A stretch of 64,000 bases of DNA from Papilionanthe hookeriana x Papilionanthe teres. Lineage: Eukaryota; Streptophyta; Magnoliopsida; Asparagales; Orchidaceae. A model generated the notes under the pieces. That model was not told the origin of the DNA, searched no databases, and saw only the letters and a program-made list of their open reading frames with translations. The translations under genes and the position numbers were made by a program. The stretch's first letter is position 1. Each line of letters opens with the position of its first letter. Positions 24,621 to 35,525 of this stretch are shown here, in pieces. The stretch covers positions 145,023,165 to 145,087,164 of the forward strand of contig CM040424.1 in the NCBI GenBank assembly GCA_022702705.1, in the 5' to 3' direction.

Positions 24621-27005
24621 TGTTGACCTCATTTTTGATGAGGACTTCTCTTCTTCTCTTTAGTACTTAGGATCTAGCCTTAGGCTTTTCCTTTGACTAT
24701 CTTAGAGGACTAGAATTGGGACCCACCTTTTAGAAATTCAAACCACTTCTTAACTCCCTGCAAACTCCACAAACTTGATCGTAGACCCCTAATCACCTAG
24801 AGGGTTGAAATCAGATGTGGAAGTTTAAAGGATGAGTTCCTATAGGACTCTTTGGCCTTAGGACTGCCCTGGGTGGCCTGGTTTGGTGAAGGGGCTGACT
24901 TACACACACATTTCACTTATACACTACACTTACACACTACACTTCCACATACCTCCTAAAACCACACCCATACCTAACTCGACCTCCTGACTCATGTAGG
25001 TGATTCACATGGATGATCCTTAACCCCTAAGCCCTTGGCTAAGAGGGTTAGGAACAACATAGTGAATGCCTCAAATGAGTCCCTTCATGGCTCATGTGGG
25101 CTTGATATGCCTTCATGGCTGAACCAAAATGATTTCACTCCACTCAAATTCACCCAATCTTCAATTTCCCAAATTTTCAATTTTTGACCCAGGACCCTAC
25201 ACCTGCCAGCTTACCCAAAACCCTTAAAATTACCCAAATTTCTCAAAAATTTCCAAATTACCCAAAATTCTCCAAAATCATCCCCAAACATTTCCACATC
25301 ACTTAAATTGATCATCCATACCCAAAAATACCAAAAATTCCAAAAATACCTCCCAATACCCTCCAAATACCCAAAATACCCCTCTTGGCCAAAAAAAATC
25401 CAAAAATTCAGAAAATTCCCAGAAAATTCCAGAAAATCTCAAATATTCCCAATTTCATTTTGTCCAACTACACCATAGGCCAATTTTTTCAATTTACCCT
25501 ACTTTTGTCAAAACCCCCAATTTGGCCCATTTTAACCCAAAGTGAACCCAATGTTAAACCAAACCCACCCAATTGACCCAAATTCTGGTCCAATTCAATT
25601 CTAAACTTCAATTCAACATTCAAAATACCAATCTAGACCAAATACAAGTCCAATTTGATTGATATTTGGATCCAATCTCACTTTTGGCCTTAAAGCCCAA
25701 TTTGGACCCATGACCCAAACCTAACCCAAACTCACCCAATTCAACTCCAATTAACCCCAAATCTTTTCTAAATCTTCCTTAACATTCCCACAAACAAAAC
25801 ACTAACATGATTTGCCCAAAATTTAGACCCAAACCCCACTCAAATTCAACCCAAACCAAAAAGGCCCATTTTTGACCTAAACCCAAACCTAACCCAAATG
25901 AGCCCAAACCCCAAAATCAAAGCCCAACCAAAGCCAAAACCTCTTTGAAACACTCCCATAAACATTTCTCAACATTGATTTTACATCAATTTCAACTCTA
26001 GCCCAACATTAGCCCAACTTGGCCTATTTGGACCTACATAGGCCCACTTACCAAATAAACCCAAATTCAAACCAATTCAACTCCAAATCACACCAAATTG
26101 ACTCCAAGCCCTTCATAGAACATCCCCAAACCAATTATGACATTTATTTGATAAATTTCTTCACAAAATCTTTACCCAAATGCCCATCCTAAAATCAAAA
26201 AGCCCATTCCCCTTAAACTTTCCTAAAAGCCCACTTCACCACATTCAAAAGCCCAAATCCATCCAAAGCCCACATGACACTTCCCCTCATCATCCATTTA
26301 ATCAAAATCACCCCTAAGTTTCAAAATCATCAATTAAACCATTCCAAATCAAGCTTCATGCAAATTTTCACCAAAATATCCAAAATTCTTAAAACCCATT
26401 TCCATGAAATTGACTCAACTTTCCCCAAGCCAAAGATAAGCCATGCAAGCCATGGACAAGCCACATGAAGCCATGGAAGGCTTGACATGTGACCATGCCA
26501 TTAATGGTAAAAGGAGGGGCCCCTTTCGTAATCTTTCATTAAGCATTTTTTACCTTAAGCATGTCACGCACTAAACCATGTTTAGCCACCTCATCATGGA
26601 TAGAGACCACACCACTCTCCCTTGGCCGACCCAACTGATCCTCTCAGCCCAAAATCAGGCCATGGGGAGGTGCACCCAACCCAAACCAATGGGTTGACCA
26701 AATTAAGGCCAAAATGACCCCCTCCCCATTCCATTTTAATTCAAAGCCTTTACACATGGCAATTGCCAATTGATTGCACAAACCTCCGGCCCCGACCCAC
26801 CTGGACCCGAGGGTGACCCATGCTGCCCGGCCAGCCGCCGGATCGCCGGAAAACACCATGGCCGAGACCTCGGGAGGAGCCAAAGTTTGGAATTCCCACT
26901 CGCCGAGCCGCCCACATGCCAAATGGTCACTATGGTCGTTCTTCTCCTCACCGAAGCAGCTGATCCCATGCCTCAACTCCCCCTGGAAGGCTCTCCGACC
27001 TCTCC

Positions 27006-27013
27006 TATTTAAA
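27006..27013 (+). promoter_or_regulatory. TATA-like box, solo LTR copy
   Basis: TATTTAAA preceded by CTCC and followed by CCCCTCACCC, about 2.4 kb into the LTR. It matches the boxes of the two other LTRs. If it is used, U3 is about 2.4 kb and R plus U5 about 5 kb. Confidence 0.45.
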
Positions 27014-29599
27014 CCCCTCACCCTCACGGCCATGGAAGAGAGTTGCACAAACCTTGCCGAAACTGCGCAAAATTGTTCCAAACCCTTCTCCACCCTTAGA
27101 GCGGTTGATCCCTAGTGTCGATTTGCCCTAATCCCCACCGATAAAATCCGATTTCCCAACCGAAATTCCACCCAAAACCGGGACACTTCTCCACAGTGAG
27201 CCAATTCCCAAATTGATTGGTTCTACACCTTCACCGGACCGAGGGAAGGTGTCCACCAGCAAAAGCCCCATCTCCGAGCCACCCGGTTGCTCCAGGCCTC
27301 CAAGCTTTGTGATCGGGCTTGGTCGAAATCACATCTCAGACAATTCACCGGACTAGGAGACTTCATCCGGAGCTTGCGGGATCCGATTGAAGGTGCAACA
27401 ACTCTCGGATTGAAGCCACACTTCTCGCGAGCAAAGGTATGAGCTAATTCTTCATCCCGAGCTTCTGGAGATTCTCCATTTCAAATGCCTTAATTTCAAT
27501 GCATGATATCCGTATAGATGTGTTCGTCTCTTCAAGACGAATCCATAGAGCATAAGAACATGAAAATCCATTGAGTATCGAGTGAGATCTTAGGGATTTA
27601 GTGTGGACGGCTCTCGGGTGAGGACGCTCGGGGATGATGAACGGATGCCGTCCATTCAATACACGCGCGGACGGACGACTCAGATGGCGTCGGACCAGGA
27701 GATGGTACAAGAACCGCGGGGCCCGGGCTGCTGACTCAGGTGGCGGCGTCGAATGGGAGCGCGACACGCGGCGTTTCGGAGATGCCGAGGATGAGTTGGC
27801 GCCGCGTGGATAAATAGAAAATTAGGGTATTTTCTTATTTATTTAATTCCCTAAACTTCAAAAATTCATAACTCGTGTAGAAAAATCGGAAAAATAAAAT
27901 AAAAATACCCTCTTGCTCGGTGAACAGAGGGGAATAATGTGGAAAAGAAATCATTTAATTTCATCAAGTATTTTATTTTTTATAATTTATTTACTCTTTG
28001 CATACTTTTAATTCTCCATGCATGTATATAATTCACCATGGCATGAGACCATAGGGCTTTTGAAGCCTCTGAATTTGGGAACGTTCCCTGAATTTTCCAA
28101 AGTCAGAGGCCATCCCTATAAAAAGTTATTGATTTTTCAAATTCATGTTGCTGTTTTGAGTATTTTAATTCCAATAAATAGCATGTTGTGAAATAAATTC
28201 TAGGAAAATTTGGTGATGTTTCTTATGACTAGAGGACCCTAGGAAAAATAGGTTTTGAGTTAGTTCATTTAAAACAACCCTAATTGGCTTAAACACCCAA
28301 AATAGGTCTCTAATTAATTAGAGTTAACCATGCATCAAATTGACTTGAAATCAATTCTCCACTGACCTTTAGGATCAAAGGAATCCACCATAAAAGTTTG
28401 AGGTCAATTGGACTTGGTTAGCCCCATTAATTGGGTTGATTAAGCCACTTAGTCATTTTAAACTTTAAAAATTCATAACTTTTAAAATACCCTTCAAAAA
28501 TTTACAAAATTGGTTTTGGAGCTTCTCTGATATCAGGGGAACCTAAGAAAATTAAAATTTCAATTTTCTAAAAAAGTTGATTTTTAATAATATTTTAATA
28601 TTTGTAATAATTAAAAAATAATAAAAATCACAAAAATAATAAAATTCACCAAAATGTCACATTTTGAATTTTAATCACTTAGGAACAAACCCCACATTTT
28701 TCTTAGGTTTATTTAGTGAGATATTAAATTTTAAAGCTTTAAGGTAATTTTAAAATTAAAAAAATGTATTTTCTAGCATTTTCACTAAAATAATTATAAT
28801 AAATCATAGAAAAATCAAAAAATTACAAAATTTGCTTCTCTGATTTCCTTGATATCAGAGAGATTTTTGAAAAATATAAAATTCATTTTTCAACATTTAT
28901 TTTATTTTTAAATTAATTAACACTCCAAAACTTAAAATAATTATAATAAAAATAATATAATTCAAAAAATCACCAAAATTGGTCCAAGTGGTCCTCTAGT
29001 CATTAGGAATGTCTCCTAATTTTCTTAAGGATAGAAACTTTCCCTTGGTCATGTTATTAAATTTTCCTTGAAAATCTCTATTTTCTACCAAAAATAATTA
29101 TATAAATAAATTAAATACAGAAAAATCACATTTTCTCCTCTCATGTCTTTATTGACATATAAGTGAAGTTACATAAAAATTTCAAGTTCATTTGAGTTCA
29201 ATTTAGTGAGTTATGAAATTATTAAGCTTAAAGGGTAAAGTGGTAATTAAATTTTTTAACCCTTAATTAAAACTTTAGGTTTAATAAAAAATTAACAAGT
29301 AAAATATTTGATCCTAATCTGATTTAGATGATTGAAATTTAAATAATCAAAGGGTAGAAACCCATTAAGCAATTTTAAAATGATTAAACTTTAATTAAAT
29401 AATGGATTAAATTTGGAAGAATAATAAAATTGGAATTATTAAAATAGGGATATTATTAGGAAGAGATTTATTCTTTAATTTAAAAATTCCTAAATTAATT
29501 ATCTCATTAATATTCAATTCTTAATTAAAATGATAACTCAAATTCAAAATATTAAAAGACTTAATCATTAAACTAAAATTAAATTATTAAACTCTTTTA

Positions 29600-30000
29600 A
29601 AATTTTTTTTAAATTAAATTAAATTAAATAAATTAAATTAAATTAAATTAAGATTAAAAATTAAATTAAATTAAATTAAATTAAATTAAATTAAATAATT
29701 AAATTAAATTAATTTAAATTAAATCAAATTAAATTAAATTAAATAATTAAATTAAATTAAATTAAATTAAATCAAATTAAATTAAATTAAATAATTAAAT
29801 TAAATTAAATTAAATTAAATCAAATTAAATTAAATTAAATTAAATTAAATTAAATTAAATTAAATTAAATCAAATTAAATTAAATTAAATCAAATTAAAT
29901 TAAAACTAAATCAAATTAAATTAATTAATGTAACATCAAATCAAATTAAATTGAATTGAATGGAATTAAATTAAAACTCAATTAAATTAAATTAAATTAA
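29600..30000. repeat. TTAAA pentanucleotide array in solo LTR
   Basis: A longer and more regular version of the pentanucleotide tract of the other two LTRs, with runs of AAATT units broken by occasional AATC. Expansion in this copy is likely. Confidence 0.9.
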
Positions 30001-32113
30001 ACATCACCTAAAACAGAAAGAAATTAAATATAAAGCAACTTGAACACTATTCCAAATTTAAACCCATTAATTGAAATTAAACTAAATCACAAACCATCTG
30101 AACACCAATTTACCCTCAAATGCTTTAGTCATCATAACTCCTAAACGAACATTAAATGAAATGTTACTTCACTTATAGGATATTCAAATGTCCTAGTTCA
30201 TCGAGCAAGTTAACAAGACTTGAATTCCGGACGATTAATTCATTTGTATAATTAAATTCATTTGGACTTAAAACAATCCTAGAAATATTGAAAAGATGTT
30301 TAAGATTTGTCTTAAGCACTTCCTCGATATGATAGGATGTTCATAAAAACAATTGAACTTAATTATTCTTTGATGAAGAAGATCGTCCTCAAACCAAAAC
30401 ACAAAGACCTAGACGTCATAGGAAATGACTAGCTATAGGATTAGGAATTTGGTAGAAAACCATAACCCTTCCCTTAGCTTTACCTAGGAACTTACTTAAA
30501 TATTCTAATTGTGTTTTAAGTGCAGCTTGGGATGACGGGAAGACCCTCCAGGTACGCTTTTATTTTATTGCAATCTACTTTCTTGTAATTTACCTTCTTG
30601 CAATTTATTTAACTGCATTGCACTTACTTTTCTTGCATGATAAACAACTGTTGCATGAAAACTCACACCTTTAGGATAGCCCCTAAAACTGAAACCAAAA
30701 CTAAGTTAAAAGTCATTGCAAGATAAAATTCACCGCCACAACATTTCAAAATATAAAACAACTCAAAATTTAATCACAAACTGAACACAAAACTACAATT
30801 ACAACTAAATTAAAACGTCCTGTTGGATGATCGGGAATACCTCGGATGATGTAACCTACGTGTTGCTAACGGGATTTCCACGGTCTAAATGAAAGTGTGG
30901 AACTCATTCAGTTGAGTTTAGCAAATTCATGCGGACTAAGTGAATCCGATAAAAATAATGATGCGGAAGGATGGAACCGTGGGATCTTAACCGGTGTCGT
31001 TATAATCAACTTTAAGATTTGTTTTAAATAAAACATAAAAAACACCTGGAAATTAAGATTTTCTCTAAACCAAAACACTTTTCTCATCCCCTGATTTATG
31101 ACTTCTAAAACTAAACCTCTGCAACAACAAGGAGCTCGGAGCATGGTGGGCAGCACGACCATCGTCATCAGCAAAACTTGAATCCACATCAGCAAAAATT
31201 TCCTAGAACTAAACAACAAAACCATAGGACTTCGAGGTAGTTTGCCTAGTGCAACATAAACCCTCAACCTTTGTTAGGCATTTGCATGATCGGGTCATGT
31301 AAATTAAGCCCTAACCGGTTTTAGGATTCCGAGGTAGTCGTTCGATACGACATAAACCCTCACATCTTCGAGGCTATTTGTGTGATTTTATCATACAAAT
31401 ATAAGCCCTAACTAATTAAAATTGGCAAGACCAAAACATTTAAATAAATATTAGGACTTCCCTAAATCCAAGCCAAACAATAAGATAGTCGGGAAATTAC
31501 CGAAGTTCGCTTCGAATCTGTGATTTCTCCTACTTTTCTTCCTTTGGATTCCCAAAACAAAATATTCCAAATTTGATCCATTCCCTATTGAAATTCCAAA
31601 TTTCAATCCTTGAAAAACTTAAACTTTGAAATCCTTGAGAGCGGAATTATTGATTATTATCGAGAGTTTTCTTAGGTGATTCCCATCACTTAAGATGTAA
31701 TTAACTATAGGGGCTTGCCCTTATAGGGAATTTTAAAGAACCCGAGTAATATAAACCCCGTTTAATGTTTTCATATTAAGCGGGGGAATTTTGTCGGCTT
31801 ATGAAATTGGTTCGCGGACCAAACGGATGTCACAAATCTTCTAGTTTATTTAATCGAGCCCCACCGTCAAGCGGTGTGTCTATCCTTAGGGATAGATACA
31901 CGGTTTGTGGTGCGGTGCTCGTTTATATAAACTATTTGGGATGTGAGATCGGTTTAATCTCTTATCTTAAAACCTTCAAATTTAAAATTATTTTCAAAAT
32001 CAAATACTACTTTTCAAATTATTTATTTTAATTAAATTAAAAATTCGCCGACAGCTTCTGTTAGGCGACCCCCCTTTTCAAAATAAAACACACAACCTAA
32101 AAATATGCCGACA

Positions 32114-32118
32114 GCAGT
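32114..32118. repeat. Target-site duplication GCAGT, right copy
   Basis: Right-hand partner of 24,616-24,620. Confidence 0.95.
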
Positions 32119-32920
32119 CTCGGATGTAAAATCCTCAACCCCAAGAATTTGATTTGATGTTGATGTATTTCATTGCGATAGGGAAAGAATCCTGAAGCAA
32201 TGCAGTCTCAGATGTAAAATCCTCAACCCCAAGAAATTTAAATTTGATGTATTTCATTGCAATAGGGAAAGAATCCTAAAACGATGCGATCTCGGATGTA
32301 AAATCCTCAACCCTAAGAATTTGATTTGATGTTGATGTATTTCATTGCGATAGGGAAAGAATCCTAAGGCAATGCGATCTCGGATGTAAAATCCTCAATC
32401 CCAAGAATTTGATTTTGATGTATTTCATTGTGATAGGGAAAGAATCCTAAAGCAATGCAGTCTCGGATGTAAAATCCTCAACCCCAAAAGTTTGATTTTG
32501 ATGTATTTCATTGCGATAGGGAAATAATCCTAAAGCAATGCAATCTCGGATGTAATATCCTCAACCCCAAGAATTTGATTTTGATGTATTTCATTGCGAT
32601 AGGGAAGGAATCCTAAAGCAATGCGAGTCTCGGATGTAAAATCCTCGACCCCAAGAGTTTGATTTTGATGTATTTCATTGCGATAGGGAAAGAATCCTAA
32701 AGCAATGCAGTCTCAGATGTAAAATACTCAACCCCAAAAGTTTGAATTTGATGTATTTCGTTGCGATAGGGAAGGAATCCTAAAGCAATGCAGTCTCGGA
32801 TGTAAAATCCTCAACCCCAAAAGTTTGATTTTGATGTATTTCATTGCGATAGGGAAGGAATCCTAAAGCAATGCAGTCTCGGATGTAAAATCCTCAACCC
32901 CAAAAGTTTGACTTTGAAAG
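32119..32920 (-). repeat. 3' UTR tandem repeats, main array (~10 units, 83-88 bp)
   Basis: Unit starts (CGGATGTAAAATCC or variant) fall at 32,121, 32,209, 32,293, 32,381, 32,464, 32,547, 32,631, 32,714, 32,797 and 32,880. The spacing is 83-88 bp, mostly 83-84. Tandem repeats between pol and the 3' LTR are a known trait of Tat/Ogre elements and a reported source of new satellites. With the left part the array had about 13 units before the solo LTR entered. Confidence 0.95.
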
Positions 32921-33607
32921 GTAATTGATTTTGCAAAGATTTGCAGTGAGGGATTTGAAAAGTGTGGAATTTTGGTGTTTCGAGAATTTCATGAAAGTTG
33001 TAAAAGACTTTCATGGAAGGAAATAGATTAGGAGGGAATATGTAGATGTTACATATCACGTTCAAAAGAGTTGATCGGAAGTCACTGGTTTGGATTGGAT
33101 ATAATTCCTCGCCATCAGATTCGATCCGTGTCAATGGAATCAACCGCTTCCATCCCAGACAAGGGAAAGAGTAGAACGGATTGGATTTCAGATTTGGAAG
33201 GTTGAGTTTGAAATTGATTGAGATTTGATTTGAAATTTGGAAAGATCGAATTTGAATTTTGATTGAGATTTGATTTGAGATTTGGAAAGATTGAATTTGA
33301 ATTTTGATTGAAAATTTGTGCTCATTTTGTTTGTCCTTTAACGATTCAAATTTTATTTTATTGTGAATTTGGAGTTCATCATTTTTTAGATTTTTAAGGA
33401 AAGTTTTCTTTTATTCTTTTTTTTTATTCCTTTTCTGTTCTTTGTTCGAAGTTCATTTAACTTTAATGGCGTTTCTCAGTCAACTTGCACAAAAGAGGTG
33501 AAGGCCAAAAATGTGACATGGTCACTTTCATTCTAATCATGTTGAAGATACATCATACAACTCGATCTGGAATACATCTCATACAATCCATGTAGACTCA
33601 AAATGAA
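32921..33607 (-). other. Proximal 3' UTR
   Basis: Non-coding stretch between the stop of the ALKBH-like ORF and the tandem array. It includes a two-copy 45-bp tandem repeat (33,217-33,261 and 33,262-33,306) and a T-rich patch (about 33,400-33,430). No gene is seen. Confidence 0.6.
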
Positions 33608-35231
33608 CTATGTATGATCTTTGTCGATCCATCCAAAAAGGTATCTGTCGAAATCCATGTCTGAATAGTGAGGTACATGGTCAATAACATCACCTTCCAA
33701 GCCATCCTTGGCAAGGGTGCCGTATGGATGTACGTTGGAGGTGTGATATTTTCCATGTAACTCACAACTCGTAAGCCGGAGGCTCTCTAGCTCCGGGTAC
33801 GGCCGGAAGTGGTAAGGTGTCTTCCTGTCGTCCATCCTTCGAAAGTAGCCGAGATCCGCTTCACCGGTACTCCTGGTATGCAATGTTTAGCGACATCCGC
33901 TCCGTTGCCCTTCGGTATCATGACGGAACCTACCGGTAATGGTATCTTTCTCGGCCCTCGGAACTCACCGGGCTCGCTATCCGGAGATCGGATCCGAATA
34001 TGATATTACACTCGTTCGGAAAAGAAGTGTGCAAAAAGGTCTGACAAAGTCGTGGTGATCTATGTGCGGGGGTATGCAGTCACCCTTCTTGTAAATGTTA
34101 ATAATGCAGCTATTGGGTATGAAATCTGCCGGCAGTACTCTCCATGTTATCATCCTTTTTACCATTCTTTTGATGACTAATGGCATTGGATCCACCTGGC
34201 CATGACGGAGTATTCCCGGTGGGTTTCCCTTCCTGTCTTCTGCGAAGTTGTAGCAGCATCCGCATTGTATTGTAATTCTCCCTTTCCCTGGCATCCATCT
34301 CCGGGGTTCCGAGTAAGTGTTTTCTCTTAGGCGACCTGCTCGACCCATTCTTTTTAAATCCCGGATGCAGTCCACGATTTGTTGTTGTTCATATTCTGAG
34401 AACACGTCTGTATGTAGCTCGAGGCCTTCTAGTATATTGATCCTTTTGCCTCTGATTCTCTCGAAGTATTCAAAAGTCTTCTTTTCGACATTCTGCATTC
34501 TTTCTAGCTCGTATTCCGGAATAATCTGCAAATGGCGGGGCCTGGTGACGTATTGTGGGATATGTGGCTCAATCCCTTCATGTTCTCCTGCATACCTCGG
34601 CTCCTCGGGGATGATGTCCGTCGGGACATTCTCCGGGGTTGCTTCTACAACAAGGTTATGCATTGCGGTGGCTTTATCCGGTGGCGTTGTAGCTCGCTTT
34701 CTTCGATCTTCTTGAGATTTCCCCGGTCTCTTCGTTATCCTAGGAGCTGGCCTCCTTCCTTCGAGTACACAGTGAGCCGGCGTCCTTGAAGTATATGTAT
34801 CGGCGAGTAGCAATCGCCTCGTCGCGCCGGTCTCTCGCTAGTTTAGTTAACATCTTACGGATACGACAATTTTTATTTCTTCGCTGGGTTGCTGTGAGAG
34901 TAGCTCTTCGTACTTCCTAAATCTCTGTGGGCGCGACGCTGACAAGCCTGCCCTCTGCTGTAGCGACTACAGACTTGATTTTCTTGTCTTCCTCAGTGTT
35001 TGTTTTCCTTTTCTTGCTGTTGGATTGGTGGCTTGGGCCACTCACTTTCATTACTGTCTGACTGGGCAGTTCCTCTCGGTCAACTGGGACCCAGTCACTT
35101 TCCTCGTATTGCAGGCCTGCTGGTGCGAAGTCTGAGTCAATCTCGATTATCGCTCCATCTTTCACCCTCTTTTCGTCGAGTGCAAGGCTTACGCCATTTC
35201 TAAAGTTCAGGACCAACCGCCCGTTCGACAT
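33608..35231 (-). CDS. Extra ORF with ALKBH9/10-like 2OG-Fe(II) RNA demethylase domain
   Basis: Conceptual product of about 540 residues. The first third is unknown, with a basic SKKRK cluster and a charged linker. The rest is an AlkB-type dioxygenase closest to plant ALKBH9/ALKBH10, which remove N6-methyl from adenosine in RNA using Fe(II), 2-oxoglutarate and O2. Visible landmarks are ILEGLELHTDVFSEYEQQQI, ITIQCGCCYNFAEDRKGNPP, and the signature N-x-Y-x-x-G-D with PPHID (iron ligands His and Asp, 34,066-34,058). Also present are IPLPVGSVMI, GNGADVAKHCIPGVP (distal His ligand, 33,885-33,883) and KRISATF with the 2OG-binding Arg (33,859-33,857). The stop is TAG at 33,610-33,608. The chosen ATG (35,231-35,229) follows a likely splice acceptor. 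Frame breaks at about 34,935, 34,860, 34,770, 34,000, 33,970 and 33,840 all lie at or beside CG where CAG or CTG would mend the frame, so they may be sequence errors. The same strand and position between integrase and 3' UTR make it part of the element. Confidence 0.85.
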
Positions 35232-35235
35232 TTCC

Positions 35236-35262
35236 CTGCGAAAAGACAAGGAAAAGGATCAG
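35236..35262 (-). promoter_or_regulatory. Candidate 3' splice site before the ALKBH-like ORF
   Basis: On the minus strand a pyrimidine-rich run (CCTTTTCCTTGTCTTTTCG) leads to CAG, with the AG at 35,237-35,236. A CTGAT branch-point-like motif lies at 35,262-35,258, about 21 nt upstream. The ATG follows 5 nt after the AG. This layout would suit a spliced subgenomic mRNA for the downstream ORF. I could not identify the donor. Confidence 0.5.
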
Positions 35263-35525
35263 GGGCTGTACTAAGAACAAGAACATTAAGAAAATGTTTA
35301 TTAAAGACAGTTTTTTTTATTACTCTTATATTTTTAAATTTAACAGGAATGAAGTGGGATAAGATCAGGAAAGAGATTTTGATATGGAAGAGAAAACAAG
35401 GAAAACTTTATTATCATGATTTCATTTATTTTAGCACATTTTTTATTATTTTTGGGTTCGGACCCGGTCATAAGTAACTACTTCGCCCGTGCTTCTAGGG
35501 ATGAAGAATTCATTCCTTCGAAACA

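Larger units (their letters stand above)
24621..32113 (+). mobile_element. Solo LTR of group A (7,493 bp), antiparallel to host element
   Basis: It runs from TGTTGACCTC to GCCGACA on the plus strand, so its sense is opposite to the giant element that contains it. It is flanked by GCAGT on both sides and has no internal region or second LTR. It therefore arose by LTR-LTR recombination of a full insertion. It must be younger than the element it sits in, yet it differs more from the two outer LTRs than they do from each other. Its source was thus a different sub-lineage. It contains the same U3, GC-rich core, TATA-like box and pentanucleotide tract. ORFs on both strands in its GC-rich core (26,644-27,115) are not supported. 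Confidence 0.95.

Noticed and set aside
32119..32920. Centromeric satellite or CRISPR-like array
   Set aside because: Units are adjacent with no unique spacers, few in number and confined to the 3' UTR of the element. This is a plant genome.
33608..35231. AlkB domain from a plant RNA virus
   Set aside because: Some plant RNA viruses carry AlkB domains, but the flanking segments here match the plant ALKBH9/10 type, and the ORF lies in register within a Ty3/gypsy element.
33608..35231. Independent host ALKBH gene lying between two elements
   Set aside because: It lies between integrase and the 3' UTR repeats of one element with matching LTRs and target duplication, on the same strand, with no introns or promoter of its own visible.
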